From: an uncultured Aquimarina sp.
GTDB taxonomy: Bacteria > Bacteroidota > Bacteroidia > Flavobacteriales > Flavobacteriaceae
Length of the DNA: 64,000 nucleotides
Assembly (NCBI GenBank): GCA_947500505.1
Contig: CANMSL010000017.1
Location: 1 to 64,000, forward strand
Direction: 5' to 3'
Shown here: positions 42,092-52,179 of the stretch, in pieces
Layout: every line of letters starts with the position of its first letter
How positions within the stretch are numbered: the first letter of the stretch is position 1
The notes under the pieces: model-generated
Told to the model about the DNA's origin: nothing
Seen by the model: the letters and a program-made list of their open reading frames with translations, nothing else
Databases searched by the model: none
Translations under genes and position numbers: made by a program

Positions 42092-44538
42092 TTAGGTGTT
42101 TGATTTTTTTTGACACTTAATACGTTTAAATTATTTATAAACTCACAAGTAAAACTTCCTATCGGAGAACCATCAGGAATTTTGGGTGAAGGTATAACTT
42201 TAAACTTTTCCGGTTTATTCATAAAATACTGAATTTGTTGTAAGTAATAATCATAGTATACATCATTTAGTTTATTTGAAGTAAGTAAAGATTTTATCTT
42301 TTTTAGTGAAGCATAAGCTAAAGCTCTCACCTGGGGATACCCGTTCTTATCATTACTTAAATTCATCAAATGTTTTAATGTATTGCTTTTTACTGCCTGC
42401 TGGATTTCGTTATAATAATTATTTTTAGGGTTCACCTCAAAAACTGTTTTGATCAATTCGTCCAAGACTTCAGAAGCCCCTAATTGCGAAGGATCCAAAC
42501 TACTTTGCTGTACTAGTCGTGAAATCCTTTCAGGGTGTAGTATAAGTGATAAACTCATATCGCTTGCTGTAGCAGCAGCACTAATAGCATCAAATGCTAC
42601 ACCTGTTTTGCTATTAAAAGATTCTCTTGTTCGCCCGTATCCATATGCTCTTGGAGGAAACAATTTTAATTTATCCTCAGGGATCGCTAGAATCTCTGGC
42701 GATAACGTTTTAAGTACCTGATTCAACGCTTTTCGCTGTTCCTTCTCTGAAATTACTTCTACAATCGTTTGTCCATCTCCTTTAACAGCATAATTGTAAT
42801 TGAGGCCACCAATCAATTTTACTGCGGCTTCTGTTTGATATCTATGAAAAAAGTATAATGGAACAAAAACATCTTCTAAAACAGAATAAGGCTCACCTAT
42901 CCTGATGTTATCTTCTGAAAAATTACTAATTGCAACTTCTCTAACATTTAAAACATTTTTTAATTCTTCAGAAGCACTTTTACCATTATCCCATAAGTGA
43001 GCTAAACCGTGTGCCCCTCCTCTAGCCCTTGCATCACTATCTGATATAAAACGTAACCCTGATGTATAGGCTTCATCTAAGATAATATTGAGTGCCTTAT
43101 GTTCATCAACTCCTTGTTTAAAATCAGAATAACTATAAGCAACTGTTACTTTATCCCAAGCGCCGATTTTGGTATCATACGCATCAGAAAAATCTATCTT
43201 TCCACCCTTCAGGCTTACGCTAGGATGCGGATAATCCATTACAGAGGCTCTGTTACTAGTACTGGCAGCAAAATTATGTGCAAAACCAATAGTGTGCCCC
43301 ACCTCGTGTGCAGATAATTGACGAATTCTGGCTAAAGCCATTTCTAACATTGATTGATAATTTTGATCGTTTTTAGCAAATGGTTTGTTAGATAATGCTT
43401 GTGCGATAAGAAAGTCCTGACGAATTCTTAAGCTACCTAAACTAACATGTCCTTTAAGTATTTCTCCAGTTCTGGGATCTACAACACTTGCTCCATAACT
43501 CCACCCACGTGTAGAACGATGTACCCATTGTATCATATTATATCGTAAATCCATAGGATCAGCATCTACAGGAAGCATTTTTACCTGAAAAGCATCTTTA
43601 AACCCGATAGCTTCAAACGCCTGATTCCACCATCTTGCGCCATCTAGTAAAGCTGACCTAACCGGTTCTGGGGTACCAGGATCTAAATAATAAATGATTG
43701 GTTCCTTAGCTTCGCTCACAACTAATTCTGGATTTTTCTTCTCTAATCTATGTCTGGTAATATATCTTTTTACAATGGGTTCCTGTATTGGCGTCGCGTA
43801 ATCTAAATAGGATATTGATAAAGCACCACTTCTGGGATCAAATTCACGTTTTTTATAATTATCATCTGGTAATTCTACAAAAGAATGATGCTGTGTTACT
43901 GTAAGAAACTTCGAATCCGGAGCTACTGACCATATATTTCTACCTTTTGGTTCACCTTTATAAGTTATCAATGCCTCAAACTCTACATTTTTAGGAAATG
44001 CCTTTGTTCGCTCTAAACTTAATGCGCTTTTTGACTTATCTATACTGTAACTTCCTTCATTTTGACTTTTCAATCGATCAATTATCCCATGAGTGTCCTG
44101 CAATAAAAACGGAGTTAAATCAATAATAAATGTTTTCTCTTTTTCTTCTTTTATAGGAAAACCAAATAATACCGATCTAGCAAAAGCTTGCTCCACACTT
44201 TTTTGCTCTAATTTATTTTCTGTAATAGCCCTATATCTCTGATTGGGTTGTATTAACAGTAATTTGTTACCTGCTCTTTGAAATTTTACCACAACTCCAC
44301 CTCCAATCTGTCCTCGATCTAACCCTATGTCATTAGAACCCAAACCTGTAGCCAACGAATGAACATATAAAAATTCGGTATTCAGTTTATGTACCTCTAA
44401 ATACACCTCATCTTTATCTTGATTATAGTAAAAATTGAAATAACCCTTGTAAGATGTTAAGTTATTTTGTTTTTCTAAAAACTGTGCTGAAATGAGATGG
44501 CAAGCAAGTAAAAGCAGAAAAGTAAGATTTATTTTCAT
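42088..44538 (-). CDS. Secreted zinc metalloprotease with DUF5117/DUF4953-type regions
   Basis: 816 residues with a signal peptide ending HLISAQ. N-terminal DUF5117-like region (VYLEVHKLNTEFLYVHSLATGLGSN). The metzincin-like zinc site HEVGHTIGFAH starts at residue 411 (two His and the catalytic Glu412). A downstream ASTSNRASVMDYPHP resembles a Met-turn. It is a common exported protease of Bacteroidetes, substrate unknown. It shares an operon with the threonine aldolase, a pairing without an obvious biochemical reason. Confidence 0.85.
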   Translation of the reverse strand: MKINLTFLLLLACHLISAQFLEKQNNLTSYKGYFNFYYNQDKDEVYLEVHKLNTEFLYVHSLATGLGSNDIGLDRGQIGGGVVVKFQRAGNKLLLIQPNQRYRAITENKLEQKSVEQAFARSVLFGFPIKEEKEKTFIIDLTPFLLQDTHGIIDRLKSQNEGSYSIDKSKSALSLERTKAFPKNVEFEALITYKGEPKGRNIWSVAPDSKFLTVTQHHSFVELPDDNYKKREFDPRSGALSISYLDYATPIQEPIVKRYITRHRLEKKNPELVVSEAKEPIIYYLDPGTPEPVRSALLDGARWWNQAFEAIGFKDAFQVKMLPVDADPMDLRYNMIQWVHRSTRGWSYGASVVDPRTGEILKGHVSLGSLRIRQDFLIAQALSNKPFAKNDQNYQSMLEMALARIRQLSAHEVGHTIGFAHNFAASTSNRASVMDYPHPSVSLKGGKIDFSDAYDTKIGAWDKVTVAYSYSDFKQGVDEHKALNIILDEAYTSGLRFISDSDARARGGAHGLAHLWDNGKSASEELKNVLNVREVAISNFSEDNIRIGEPYSVLEDVFVPLYFFHRYQTEAAVKLIGGLNYNYAVKGDGQTIVEVISEKEQRKALNQVLKTLSPEILAIPEDKLKLFPPRAYGYGRTRESFNSKTGVAFDAISAAATASDMSLSLILHPERISRLVQQSSLDPSQLGASEVLDELIKTVFEVNPKNNYYNEIQQAVKSNTLKHLMNLSNDKNGYPQVRALAYASLKKIKSLLTSNKLNDVYYDYYLQQIQYFMNKPEKFKVIPSPKIPDGSPIGSFTCEFINNLNVLSVKKNQTPK

Positions 44539-44620
44539 CTTAAAATGGATTATATAATTTACAAAAGCACTAAAACTATAAAATAATAGTAAAATTGTTT
44601 CCTTCTGAACTGTTAAATCC

Positions 44621-44628
44621 TATTTTTG
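44621..44628 (+). promoter_or_regulatory. TAnnTTTG -7 element for prfB
   Basis: TATTTTTG, 17 bases before the prfB ATG at 44646. Confidence 0.6.
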
Positions 44629-44645
44629 TCAAAAATAATTTAAAT

Positions 44646-45744
44646 ATGATTAATACTGAGACTTTACAAGATCTTAGAGAGCGCCTGGTTGCGTTAAGGA
44701 GGTATCTTTGACATTGATGCCAAACTTATAGAAATAGCGAACGAAGAAGAAAAAACCTATGCCCCTGATTTCTGGGATAATGCACAGGAAGCAGAAAAAT
44801 TAATGCGCTCTTTAAATGCTGAAAAAAAATGGGTTTCTGAATATGAGAGTAGTATAACTCTCGTAGATGATCTGGAAACTCTCTACGAATTTTATAAAGA
44901 GGGAGATGTATCAGAAAAAGAAGTAGAAGAGAGTTATTCAAAAGCGTTAGATCTTATTGAAAAGCTAGAATTTAAAAACATGCTCAGTGAGGAAGGAGAC
45001 AGCATGAGTGCAGTACTTCAAATCACAGCAGGTGCAGGTGGAACAGAAAGTTGCGATTGGGCGAGTATGTTAATGCGTATGTATCTGATGTGGTCAGAAA
45101 AACAAGGCTTTAAAGTAAAAGAATTAAACTACCAGGAAGGTGATGTGGCAGGTATAAAAACTGTTACCTTAGAGATTGATGGTGAATATGCATTCGGGTG
45201 GTTGAAAGGTGAAAATGGAGTTCATAGATTAGTTCGTATTTCTCCTTTTGATAGTAATGCAAAGAGACATACATCATTTGCCTCAATATATGTTTATCCG
45301 TTAGCTGATGATAGCATAGAGATAGAGATCAACTCATCCGACTATGAAATCATAACTTCCCGATCAAGTGGTGCTGGTGGACAAAATGTAAATAAAGTAG
45401 AAACTAAAGTTCAACTTACACATTTCCCAACAGGAATTCAAATATCCTGTTCAGATTCCAGATCACAACATGATAATAGAGAAAAGGCTTTGCAAATGCT
45501 AAAATCGCAACTTTTTGAATTGGAGCTTAAAAAACAACAAGCCCAGCGCGATGAAATCGAAGCATCTAAGATGAAAATTGAATGGGGTTCGCAAATACGT
45601 AATTATGTTATGCATCCTTATAAATTGGTAAAGGACGTTAGAACTTCTGAAGAAACCGGAAATGTTGATGCTGTTATGGATGGAAATATTGACTCTTTCT
45701 TAAAAGCTTATCTTATGATGATGGGGCAAAAAAATGAAACGTAA
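44646..45744 (+). CDS. prfB: Peptide chain release factor 2, with programmed +1 frameshift
   Basis: The gene is in two frames. Codons 1-21 (MINTETLQDLRERLVALRRYL) end at TGA 44709-44711, and a +1 shift at CTT-T-GAC joins them to DIDAKLIEIANEEEK and on to 45744 (365 residues in all). RISPF holds the SPF anticodon-like motif, and SSGAGGQNVNKVET the catalytic GGQ. It terminates at UGA and UAA. The frameshift autoregulates RF2, because low RF2 favours shifting over termination at the UGA. The coding part from 44803 alone would miss the true N-terminus. Confidence 0.95.
44697..44712 (+). other. Programmed frameshift site of prfB
   Basis: AGGAGG-TAT-CTT-TGA-C: a Shine-Dalgarno-like AGGAGG lies three bases before CTT TGA C, the textbook RF2 frameshift signal. 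Flavobacteria seldom use Shine-Dalgarno sites for initiation, so its retention here is telling. Confidence 0.95.
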
Positions 45745-45755
45745 TAATTAACGAG

Positions 45756-46097
45756 ATGACAACAATATATCACAATCCAAGATGTAGTAAATCCAGACAA
45801 TGTCTGGCTCTTTTAGAAGAAAAAAAAGAAAATCTAAACATTATCAAATATTTAGATACTACTTTTACAGTAGCACAGTTAACCGGGGTAATCAACCAAT
45901 TGGGAATAAAACCAATCGATCTGGTCAGAAAAAATGAAACTGTCTGGAAGCAAAGTTTTAAGGGTAGAGATTTTACTGATAAAGATTTGATAAAAATAAT
46001 GTGCGAACATCCGAAACTTATTGAAAGACCTATCATAATTAAAAACGATAAAGCCGTAATAGGGCGCCCGCCAGAAAAAGTGATTGAGATACTATAA
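45756..46097 (+). CDS. arsC: ArsC-family reductase
   Basis: 113 residues, thioredoxin fold. The active Cys10 lies in HNPRCSKSRQC, and the C-terminal KLIERPIIIKNDKAVIGRPP is the family's anion-binding region. It reduces arsenate using glutaredoxin or thioredoxin, or belongs to the related Spx/YffB group. It starts 11 bases after prfB, so it may be co-transcribed. No ars operon is nearby, so a housekeeping role is also possible. Confidence 0.85.
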   Translation: MTTIYHNPRCSKSRQCLALLEEKKENLNIIKYLDTTFTVAQLTGVINQLGIKPIDLVRKNETVWKQSFKGRDFTDKDLIKIMCEHPKLIERPIIIKNDKAVIGRPPEKVIEIL

Positions 46098-46100
46098 ACT

Positions 46101-46137
46101 AAAAAACTGCTTATGTTGACACAAGCAGTTTTTTTAT
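46101..46137. terminator. Rho-independent terminator
   Basis: AAAAAACTGCTT / AAGCAGTTTTTT stem with a 10-base loop, serving arsC and probably also the opposing lipoprotein gene. Confidence 0.8.
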
Positions 46138-46155
46138 AACCTTTTCTAAGAGTTA

Positions 46156-48291
46156 CTAATTACATTGTTGACCACTACTTGGACATCCACAGACCGGTGG
46201 TGGTTCGCAAGGATTGGCACAAGGACAGGTCTGTTGTTCAAGAACAGATATAGTTACATTTGCAGTGGCTGTTGCTCCATTATTATCAGTAACCTCCATA
46301 GTAACCGTGTATATTCCACCTCTACTAAAAGTATGTGAAGTGGCTAAAGGAAAACCTCCTGATTCTCGTGGACTACCATCGTCAAAATCCCAAACAGAAG
46401 ATTGAATAGTACCATCACTATCAGTAGAGTTATTATTAGTAAATAAAACTGCGAACGGTGCGATACCACCTGTATCGCTAGCAGTTATTTCTGCTGTTGG
46501 AGGGTCATTGACAATCACCATTCTTTCTGTAGTCGCTATATTACCTGAAGTATCTTCTGCCGAGTATGTTATACTGTAGGTTGCTGCTACACTCGTGTTA
46601 ACAGAGCCGGATGTACTCACGCTCACGGTTCCATCCACATCATCAATTGCTGAAGCCCCTTGTTCTGTATATACGCCACCTAGTTGTATTATCGTAGGAT
46701 TTTCTCCATTTAAAGTAATATTAGGAGGAGTGGTATCCGGGCTAGTCACTGTAATTTCAACAGAAACCACTCCTGTTCCTCCATAATTATCTATTACATT
46801 CAGTGAAGCAGTATAAATTCCGGGCGTGTTATAGGTATGCGAAGTATTAAAAGGGAAAGTTCCTTGAGCATTCGAACTACCATCCCCGAAGTTCCATATA
46901 GTTGTTTCGACAGTTCCATCACTATCAGATGATCCTGTATCATTAAATGATACGCTTAGTGGAGCAATACCTGATAAAGGAGTAGCATTAATTACTGCCG
47001 TAGGAGGGTCATTTACAATAACTGTTCTTTCTGCAGTCCCTACATTACCTGAAGTATCTTCTGCCGAGTATGTAACGGTATATGTACCTGCAACCGTAGT
47101 ATTAAGATCAGATGTGTCAATATTCAACATAGAACCATCATCTACAGTAGCTCCTAATTCAGTATAATTCTCACCTAATTGTAAAATCTGAGGATTATCA
47201 CCAGTTATTGTAATCACCGGAGCTTCCGTATCAGGATCATCATAAACAACATTTACCGGCGCTTCCCGGCTAATTGGTGTTGTATTTGTGTTAACTACTG
47301 TAAAATTGATGTTATGTTCTCCACTAATCGTTCCCGTATATTCTCCAAAAGATGTACCAACGACCAAAGGAATGGTTTCATTTGCAGCATAGGTTACATT
47401 GTTATACACCAAACTTCCTGTATTCGATGTAGTATAAGTCATAATGTATGTAGAAGTTCCAACAGTTTCCTCTAGGGTAAATCCAATCTCAATCGGATTA
47501 TTTGTAAGTGCCTGTAAAGTTTCTGTCCGCGCTGTAAATGTAAAATCAGGAGTATCTCCAACTTCGACTATAATACTTTTTTCAACACTTACCCCTAAAC
47601 TGCTTGTAGCTGTAAATAAAATTTCAACGGTACCTATAGTAACACCTTCAAACTTCCAGCTAGAATCACCAACCGGAACTTCGACAGTAGTTTCAGGGTT
47701 TAAAGCTGTTCCATCTACTAATATGTTTCCTGATCCTATGATATCTGCATCCGGAGTTCCAAAAACATACTGCACATTATAAGTGGCTGAACTAATTTCA
47801 GAAATACTTAAATTTAAATCAATCTCACCATCTACATATGTTGATTCTGGAGTTGGCACCACATCAAAAGTAAACGCAGTGTCGTTTACATTATAAGTCA
47901 AAGCAAAATCTTCTTCTCTTTCAGATTCGTCGCGAATTGTGATGGTTACTTTATTAGTGCCGACGGTGGTTCCAATATATTCTACGGTAAACTGCGGACC
48001 TGAAGGTAGATCAACAAATTGATCTTCCTCTATTCTTTCAGAATTGACCATATAATACCCTGCTCCTTCGGTAACATTATATTTTATCTGATAATCTCCT
48101 GCATCAATAGTTCCTCCACCGGTAATTGTAAAACTTGTAGTTTCAGGAGTGTCTAAAAATGCATCTATGGTAATTTCGCTGAATTCCACTTTAAAGAACA
48201 CTACTAATTCATCGGTTACCTCTTTATTACAAGCGATTACTAAAGATAGCAGAAGTACACTTCCCAGTAGATATTTATAAATTTTTCTCAT
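46156..48291 (-). CDS. Lipoprotein with TraQ-like, DUF5011 and PKD domains
   Basis: 711 residues. Signal peptide with lipobox LVIAC (Cys21). Residues 25-350 contain about three TraQ-like (DUF3872) strands units (FFKVEFSEITIDAF..., FDVVPTPESTYVDGEIDLNL, FTARTETLQALTNNPIEIGF). Then two DUF5011 units (PVITITGDNPQILQLGENYTE; NITLNGENPTIIQLGGVYTE) alternate with two PKD units (NFGDGSSN; WDFDDGSP). The C-terminus is Cys/Pro-rich (CPCANPCEPPPVCGCP). Probably surface-exposed and adhesive. It follows the TraO-like gene by 67 bases on the same strand. Confidence 0.75.
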   Translation of the reverse strand: MRKIYKYLLGSVLLLSLVIACNKEVTDELVVFFKVEFSEITIDAFLDTPETTSFTITGGGTIDAGDYQIKYNVTEGAGYYMVNSERIEEDQFVDLPSGPQFTVEYIGTTVGTNKVTITIRDESEREEDFALTYNVNDTAFTFDVVPTPESTYVDGEIDLNLSISEISSATYNVQYVFGTPDADIIGSGNILVDGTALNPETTVEVPVGDSSWKFEGVTIGTVEILFTATSSLGVSVEKSIIVEVGDTPDFTFTARTETLQALTNNPIEIGFTLEETVGTSTYIMTYTTSNTGSLVYNNVTYAANETIPLVVGTSFGEYTGTISGEHNINFTVVNTNTTPISREAPVNVVYDDPDTEAPVITITGDNPQILQLGENYTELGATVDDGSMLNIDTSDLNTTVAGTYTVTYSAEDTSGNVGTAERTVIVNDPPTAVINATPLSGIAPLSVSFNDTGSSDSDGTVETTIWNFGDGSSNAQGTFPFNTSHTYNTPGIYTASLNVIDNYGGTGVVSVEITVTSPDTTPPNITLNGENPTIIQLGGVYTEQGASAIDDVDGTVSVSTSGSVNTSVAATYSITYSAEDTSGNIATTERMVIVNDPPTAEITASDTGGIAPFAVLFTNNNSTDSDGTIQSSVWDFDDGSPRESGGFPLATSHTFSRGGIYTVTMEVTDNNGATATANVTISVLEQQTCPCANPCEPPPVCGCPSSGQQCN

Positions 48292-48358
48292 CTCTTTATA
48301 TTTATTGTTTAAATAGTCGATAATGATCAGATAGTATTGAATCTATCTTAACAACATA

Positions 48359-48913
48359 CTATTTTAATATTAGTTTAATTCCTAGCCCGAAATATGGAGA
48401 AAACTCACCTATTTCACTATTTACATGATATATTTCCTGAGCTTTGATATTGATAGCCACCGTAGGAATTAAAAAGATATCTGCATCTAGTCCGGCATAA
48501 GCTCCAAACACCATCTTGTTAGTTTCGATATCCAGCACCTGATTATTTTCTAAAAGTTGATCTCCCTCATTAATAACCTCATAGCCAATAGTTGCTCCAG
48601 CACCAAGCGAAAGAGCAAACGTTCTCTTGTTATTCCTTAAAACATCAAAAAAGAAACCAGCATTGAAAGCATATAAATTGGCCGGTATATCAATATCTTG
48701 GTATTCTAAATTAGTAAAATTGGCTTGAACATTTAGTTGTAAATAATCAAATTCGTTTACTTTATAATCCAATGTAATCATACTCCCAAATCCCGAATCA
48801 ACATATCCACCGGTCAAAGACAAAGCCATTTTATGACTCTGAGCATACATTGAAATTGAAGAAAAAAGAATTAAAGTAATTAATAAGGACTTATTAATTT
48901 GAAGTTTTTTCAT
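48359..48913 (-). CDS. TraO-like outer-membrane protein
   Basis: 184 residues with signal peptide (SISMYAQ). The short beta-barrel pattern (KMALSLTGGYVDSGFGSMIT, NAGFFFDVLRNNKRTFALSLGAGATIGYE, FSPYFGLGIKLILK) recalls the conjugative-transposon protein TraO. The following gene is TraQ-like, and traO and traQ are neighbours in Bacteroides conjugative elements. No other tra gene is present within 15 kb on either side. The assignment rests on pattern and context. Confidence 0.55.
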   Translation of the reverse strand: MKKLQINKSLLITLILFSSISMYAQSHKMALSLTGGYVDSGFGSMITLDYKVNEFDYLQLNVQANFTNLEYQDIDIPANLYAFNAGFFFDVLRNNKRTFALSLGAGATIGYEVINEGDQLLENNQVLDIETNKMVFGAYAGLDADIFLIPTVAINIKAQEIYHVNSEIGEFSPYFGLGIKLILK

Positions 48914-49288
48914 ATACCCTGTTTTTATTTAAAATGATATGTGCTCATTGTATTTTTCTGCAAAAAGCAATTGCAAAACTAAAAAACGCAAACGTATTTC
49001 ACACTATAATTATTGTGTCTTTGTTGTAACTAAATTCTTTCAAATCATAATAAAGTATCAGTGAAAGTAGTATTTTGTTAAATTAACCTAACAAACAACA
49101 CTCTTAAGGTGTTATAAATAAATACTTTACATTATTTAACACGTTTTTAACCGTATTAGATCAACCCTAAGTATATTTTTGGCACTTCTACAAATTAAAT
49201 ATGAAATAAGCCGTAATAGTTATGCTGATAACCAACAAAATGATTCTATGTCGGTTCCATCTGATCTTTAAAAGAATAATATAAAGAG
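48914..49288. other. Divergent promoter region
   Basis: 375 bp between the TraO-like gene and the TonB receptor gene. TATTTTTG at 49,174-49,181 is a candidate -7 element for the receptor gene, 108 bases from its ATG. No open reading frame or repeat was found. Confidence 0.5.
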
Positions 49289-51727
49289 ATGAAAAACACC
49301 GTTATACTAATACTAGCAATAATCACGGGGATTTATGCTTACGGACAACAAAATGAAGTTAAGATTACCGGAAAAGTCATTGACCAGGTAACCAAAGAAC
49401 CATTAGAGTACGCTACTATCTCTTTTTTTAATCCTAAAGAAAATAAAATTGTTACTGGTGGGATTACTCAAACAAATGGTAATTTTAGTATTAAAGTTCC
49501 TAAAGGTGTCTACACAATTTCTATTGAATATATTTCTTTCAAAACAAAAAAAATTACGCAACAAAAACTTTTGAAAAACACTGATGTGGGAATTATTAAT
49601 CTTGAATTAGACACAGAGTCGTTAGATGATGTTGTTATTATTGCCGAAAAAACAACTGTGGAAATAAGATTAGATAAAAAAATATATAATGTTGGTAAAG
49701 ATCTTACCGTTAGCGGTGGAACTGTAAGTGACGTGCTAGATAATGTACCTTCGGTTTCTGTAGATGTAGAAGGAAATGTAGCATTGAGAGGGAATGACAA
49801 CGTGAGAATACTAATAAACGGCAAACCATCAGGTCTCGTAGGATTAAACAGTACGGAGGCATTGCGCCAGCTTCCTGCAGAATCTATAGAACGTGTAGAA
49901 GTTATCACCTCTCCTTCTGCCAGATATGATGCAGAAGGTACTGCAGGTATTCTGAATATTATTTTACGCCGTAGTAAGCTACAGGGGTTAAACGGCGCTT
50001 TGACTTTAAACAGTGGCTATCCCCTACAGGCAGGAATCTCAGGAAATTTAAATTACAGGACGGGCGATCTCAATTTCTTTACAACTTCCGGTTATAATTA
50101 TAGAGAGGTGCCGGGAAATTCATTATCTGAAACACGTTTTTTAAATATTGATTCAGAAACCCAAATAGATAATCCGGATACGTTCTTGAACGAAAAAAGA
50201 GATTTCGACAGGATTCGCAAAGGAATTAATACCAATGTTGGTTTAGAATGGTACATTAATGATAGTTCCTCGATTACTTCTTCATTTTTTTATAGATCCA
50301 GTGACAATGAAAGTAATACGACGAATCTAATTACGGAGCCAGATGCTAATGGAAATATCCTGACTAGTAACCTGCGATTTGATCCCGAAGTTGAAGACGA
50401 TATTACCAAACAATATTCGCTAAATTACAATAAAGACTTTAATGATAGCGGCCACAAGCTAACTTTTGATTTTCAAGTGGAAAATAGTGAAGAAGAGGAA
50501 GAGTCCAGAATTACGCAGGAAAATATTTCTACCGTAGAATTGGTAAACACTTTTGAAGAGCAAAATCGTATACTCCTTCAAACCGACTATGTACTTCCCA
50601 TTGGCAAGAATACTCAGTTCGAATTGGGGTATAGAGGTAATTTTAATGAATTGGATACTGAATTCTTAGTACAATTTGATAACAACGGTACTGTGGTTAC
50701 TGACACTAATTTATCAAACAACCTCATATACAAAGAATATGTAAATGCTGCCTATACTCAATATGGAAGTAAAATTGGCAGATTTTCTTATTTACTGGGT
50801 TTACGAATTGAAGGTACAAGGATTACTATTGATCAAAAAACAAGTGGTGATTTTAGCAAAAAAAATTATACCGATATATTTCCAACAATAAATTTAGGTT
50901 TTGAATTATCAAAAAAACAAAGTTTAACGCTGGGTTATAATCGAAGAATCCGTAGACCACGTTCCAGGTTTATCAATCCATTTCCCTCCAGATCCAGTGC
51001 TACTAACATTTTTCAGGGAAATCCAGATATTGATCCTAGTTACTCTAATGCTTTTGACCTAGGATATCTAAACAGAATAGGAAAATTGACTTTAAATTCT
51101 TCAATATACTATAACCGATCAACTCAGGTATTTACATTTATTTCTGAAGATACAGGAGATATCGTAATAATTGGTAATGGCACTGAAGTCCCGGTAATAA
51201 GGAGGTCTCCTGTCAACCTTGCCAGTTCTGATCGATATGGATTCGAGTTCAATTTAACCTATAGCCCCAACAGAAAATGGAGGCTTAATGGTAATTTTAA
51301 TGCGTTTCAAAATAGCATTAGAGGTAATTTTAATAATCAAAATTTTGACGCTGACAATTTTAGCTGGTTCGTTAGATTGAGTAATAAACTTACACTCCCG
51401 GCAAAAATTGACTGGCAAACCATTGCCTTTTATTCTGGTCCGAGTGAAGATGCGCAAACCAAAAGAGAAGGGCTTTTTAGTGTAAATCTGGCTTTTAGCA
51501 AAGACTTTTTGAAGGATAAAGCATCCTTCACTTTTAATGTGAGTGATCTATTCAATTCCAGAAAACGCCAAAGCATATCTACCACAGAAACATTCATTAG
51601 TAATAGTGAGTTTCAGTGGAGAGAAAGAAGTTTCAATCTATCATTTACCTATAGATTTAATCAGAAAAAGAAGAGACAACGATCAAGAGGCAATTTTAAT
51701 GGAGGAGATGATGAGTTCGAAGGATAA
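49289..51727 (+). CDS. TonB-dependent receptor, outer-membrane beta-barrel family
   Basis: 812 residues with signal peptide (GIYAYGQ). Residues 22-105 form a carboxypeptidase-regulatory-like domain (VKITGKVIDQVTKEPLEYAT). A plug domain follows (SVSVDVEGNVALRGNDNVRI, then RYDAEGTAGILNIIL), and then a large barrel ending SFNLSFTYRF before a basic tail (KKKRQRSRGNF). The type is the short outer-membrane barrel class. No SusD partner lies nearby, so the substrate is unknown. Confidence 0.88.
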   Translation: MKNTVILILAIITGIYAYGQQNEVKITGKVIDQVTKEPLEYATISFFNPKENKIVTGGITQTNGNFSIKVPKGVYTISIEYISFKTKKITQQKLLKNTDVGIINLELDTESLDDVVIIAEKTTVEIRLDKKIYNVGKDLTVSGGTVSDVLDNVPSVSVDVEGNVALRGNDNVRILINGKPSGLVGLNSTEALRQLPAESIERVEVITSPSARYDAEGTAGILNIILRRSKLQGLNGALTLNSGYPLQAGISGNLNYRTGDLNFFTTSGYNYREVPGNSLSETRFLNIDSETQIDNPDTFLNEKRDFDRIRKGINTNVGLEWYINDSSSITSSFFYRSSDNESNTTNLITEPDANGNILTSNLRFDPEVEDDITKQYSLNYNKDFNDSGHKLTFDFQVENSEEEEESRITQENISTVELVNTFEEQNRILLQTDYVLPIGKNTQFELGYRGNFNELDTEFLVQFDNNGTVVTDTNLSNNLIYKEYVNAAYTQYGSKIGRFSYLLGLRIEGTRITIDQKTSGDFSKKNYTDIFPTINLGFELSKKQSLTLGYNRRIRRPRSRFINPFPSRSSATNIFQGNPDIDPSYSNAFDLGYLNRIGKLTLNSSIYYNRSTQVFTFISEDTGDIVIIGNGTEVPVIRRSPVNLASSDRYGFEFNLTYSPNRKWRLNGNFNAFQNSIRGNFNNQNFDADNFSWFVRLSNKLTLPAKIDWQTIAFYSGPSEDAQTKREGLFSVNLAFSKDFLKDKASFTFNVSDLFNSRKRQSISTTETFISNSEFQWRERSFNLSFTYRFNQKKKRQRSRGNFNGGDDEFEG

Positions 51728-51760
51728 ATTGCAATTTTATTAAAACTAATGGTAGCACAT

Positions 51761-51794
51761 AAAAAAAGGGAGCTGATTCATCAACTCCCTTTTT
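51761..51794. terminator. Rho-independent terminator
   Basis: AAAAAGGGAG / CTCCCTTTTT stem, between the receptor gene (plus) and the 58-residue gene (minus). It can serve both. Confidence 0.8.
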
Positions 51795-51818
51795 ATAATA
51801 TATAACTACTGCTATTAT

Positions 51819-51995
51819 TTAAGCCTCTTCTCTAGCCTTACGCTTAGCTTCTTGTTTTAACTTAAAGTTTTCAATAGTAGCACCAAAAATCCAATAGGGT
51901 ACTACAAAGGTTAATAAAAATATCATTAACCAAAATCCTATGGTAAGGATCGTTAAAAATGCTAAAAAACCAAGGTATTGATCGAATTCGAACAT
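51819..51995 (-). CDS. Small single-helix membrane protein
   Basis: 58 residues, ATG at 51993-51995. MFEFDQYLGFLAFLTILTIG plus FWLMIFLLTFVVPYW form one or two membrane helices, followed by a charged tail (KQEAKRKAREEA). Its basic/acidic tail and hydrophobic core look like a real small membrane protein. Family unknown. Confidence 0.6.
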   Translation of the reverse strand: MFEFDQYLGFLAFLTILTIGFWLMIFLLTFVVPYWIFGATIENFKLKQEAKRKAREEA

Positions 51996-52144
51996 AATAA
52001 TAATCTTATTTCAATTTTTGCCAAAGATAATAACTCTTCCTTTTATCTCATAGTATAAATATGATTTATTTTTAAAACTAAAATTTTAATACCATTAGCT
52101 TTTAAAAAGTACATTCTTTATTCAGAAATAGCAGGACAAATTCT

Positions 52145-52152
52145 TAAATTTG
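52145..52152 (+). promoter_or_regulatory. TAnnTTTG -7 element for fumC
   Basis: TAAATTTG, 27 bases before the ATG at 52180. It overlaps the in-frame TTG at 52150, which is therefore unlikely to be the start. Confidence 0.6.
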
Positions 52153-52179
52153 CCCTTCGAAAAACAAATCATCACAGCT

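Noticed and set aside
45770..46036. 88-codon minus-strand frame
   Set aside because: Antisense to arsC with no protein features.
49174..49190. Sigma-54 site before the TonB receptor gene (TTGGCACTTCTACAAAT)
   Set aside because: The -24 half is present, but the -12 half (CAAA) is not, and TATTTTTG in the same place is a better ordinary promoter.
52150..52179. TTG start for fumC giving ten more residues
   Set aside because: Lies in the TAAATTTG promoter; ATG at 52180 begins the conserved fumarase sequence.
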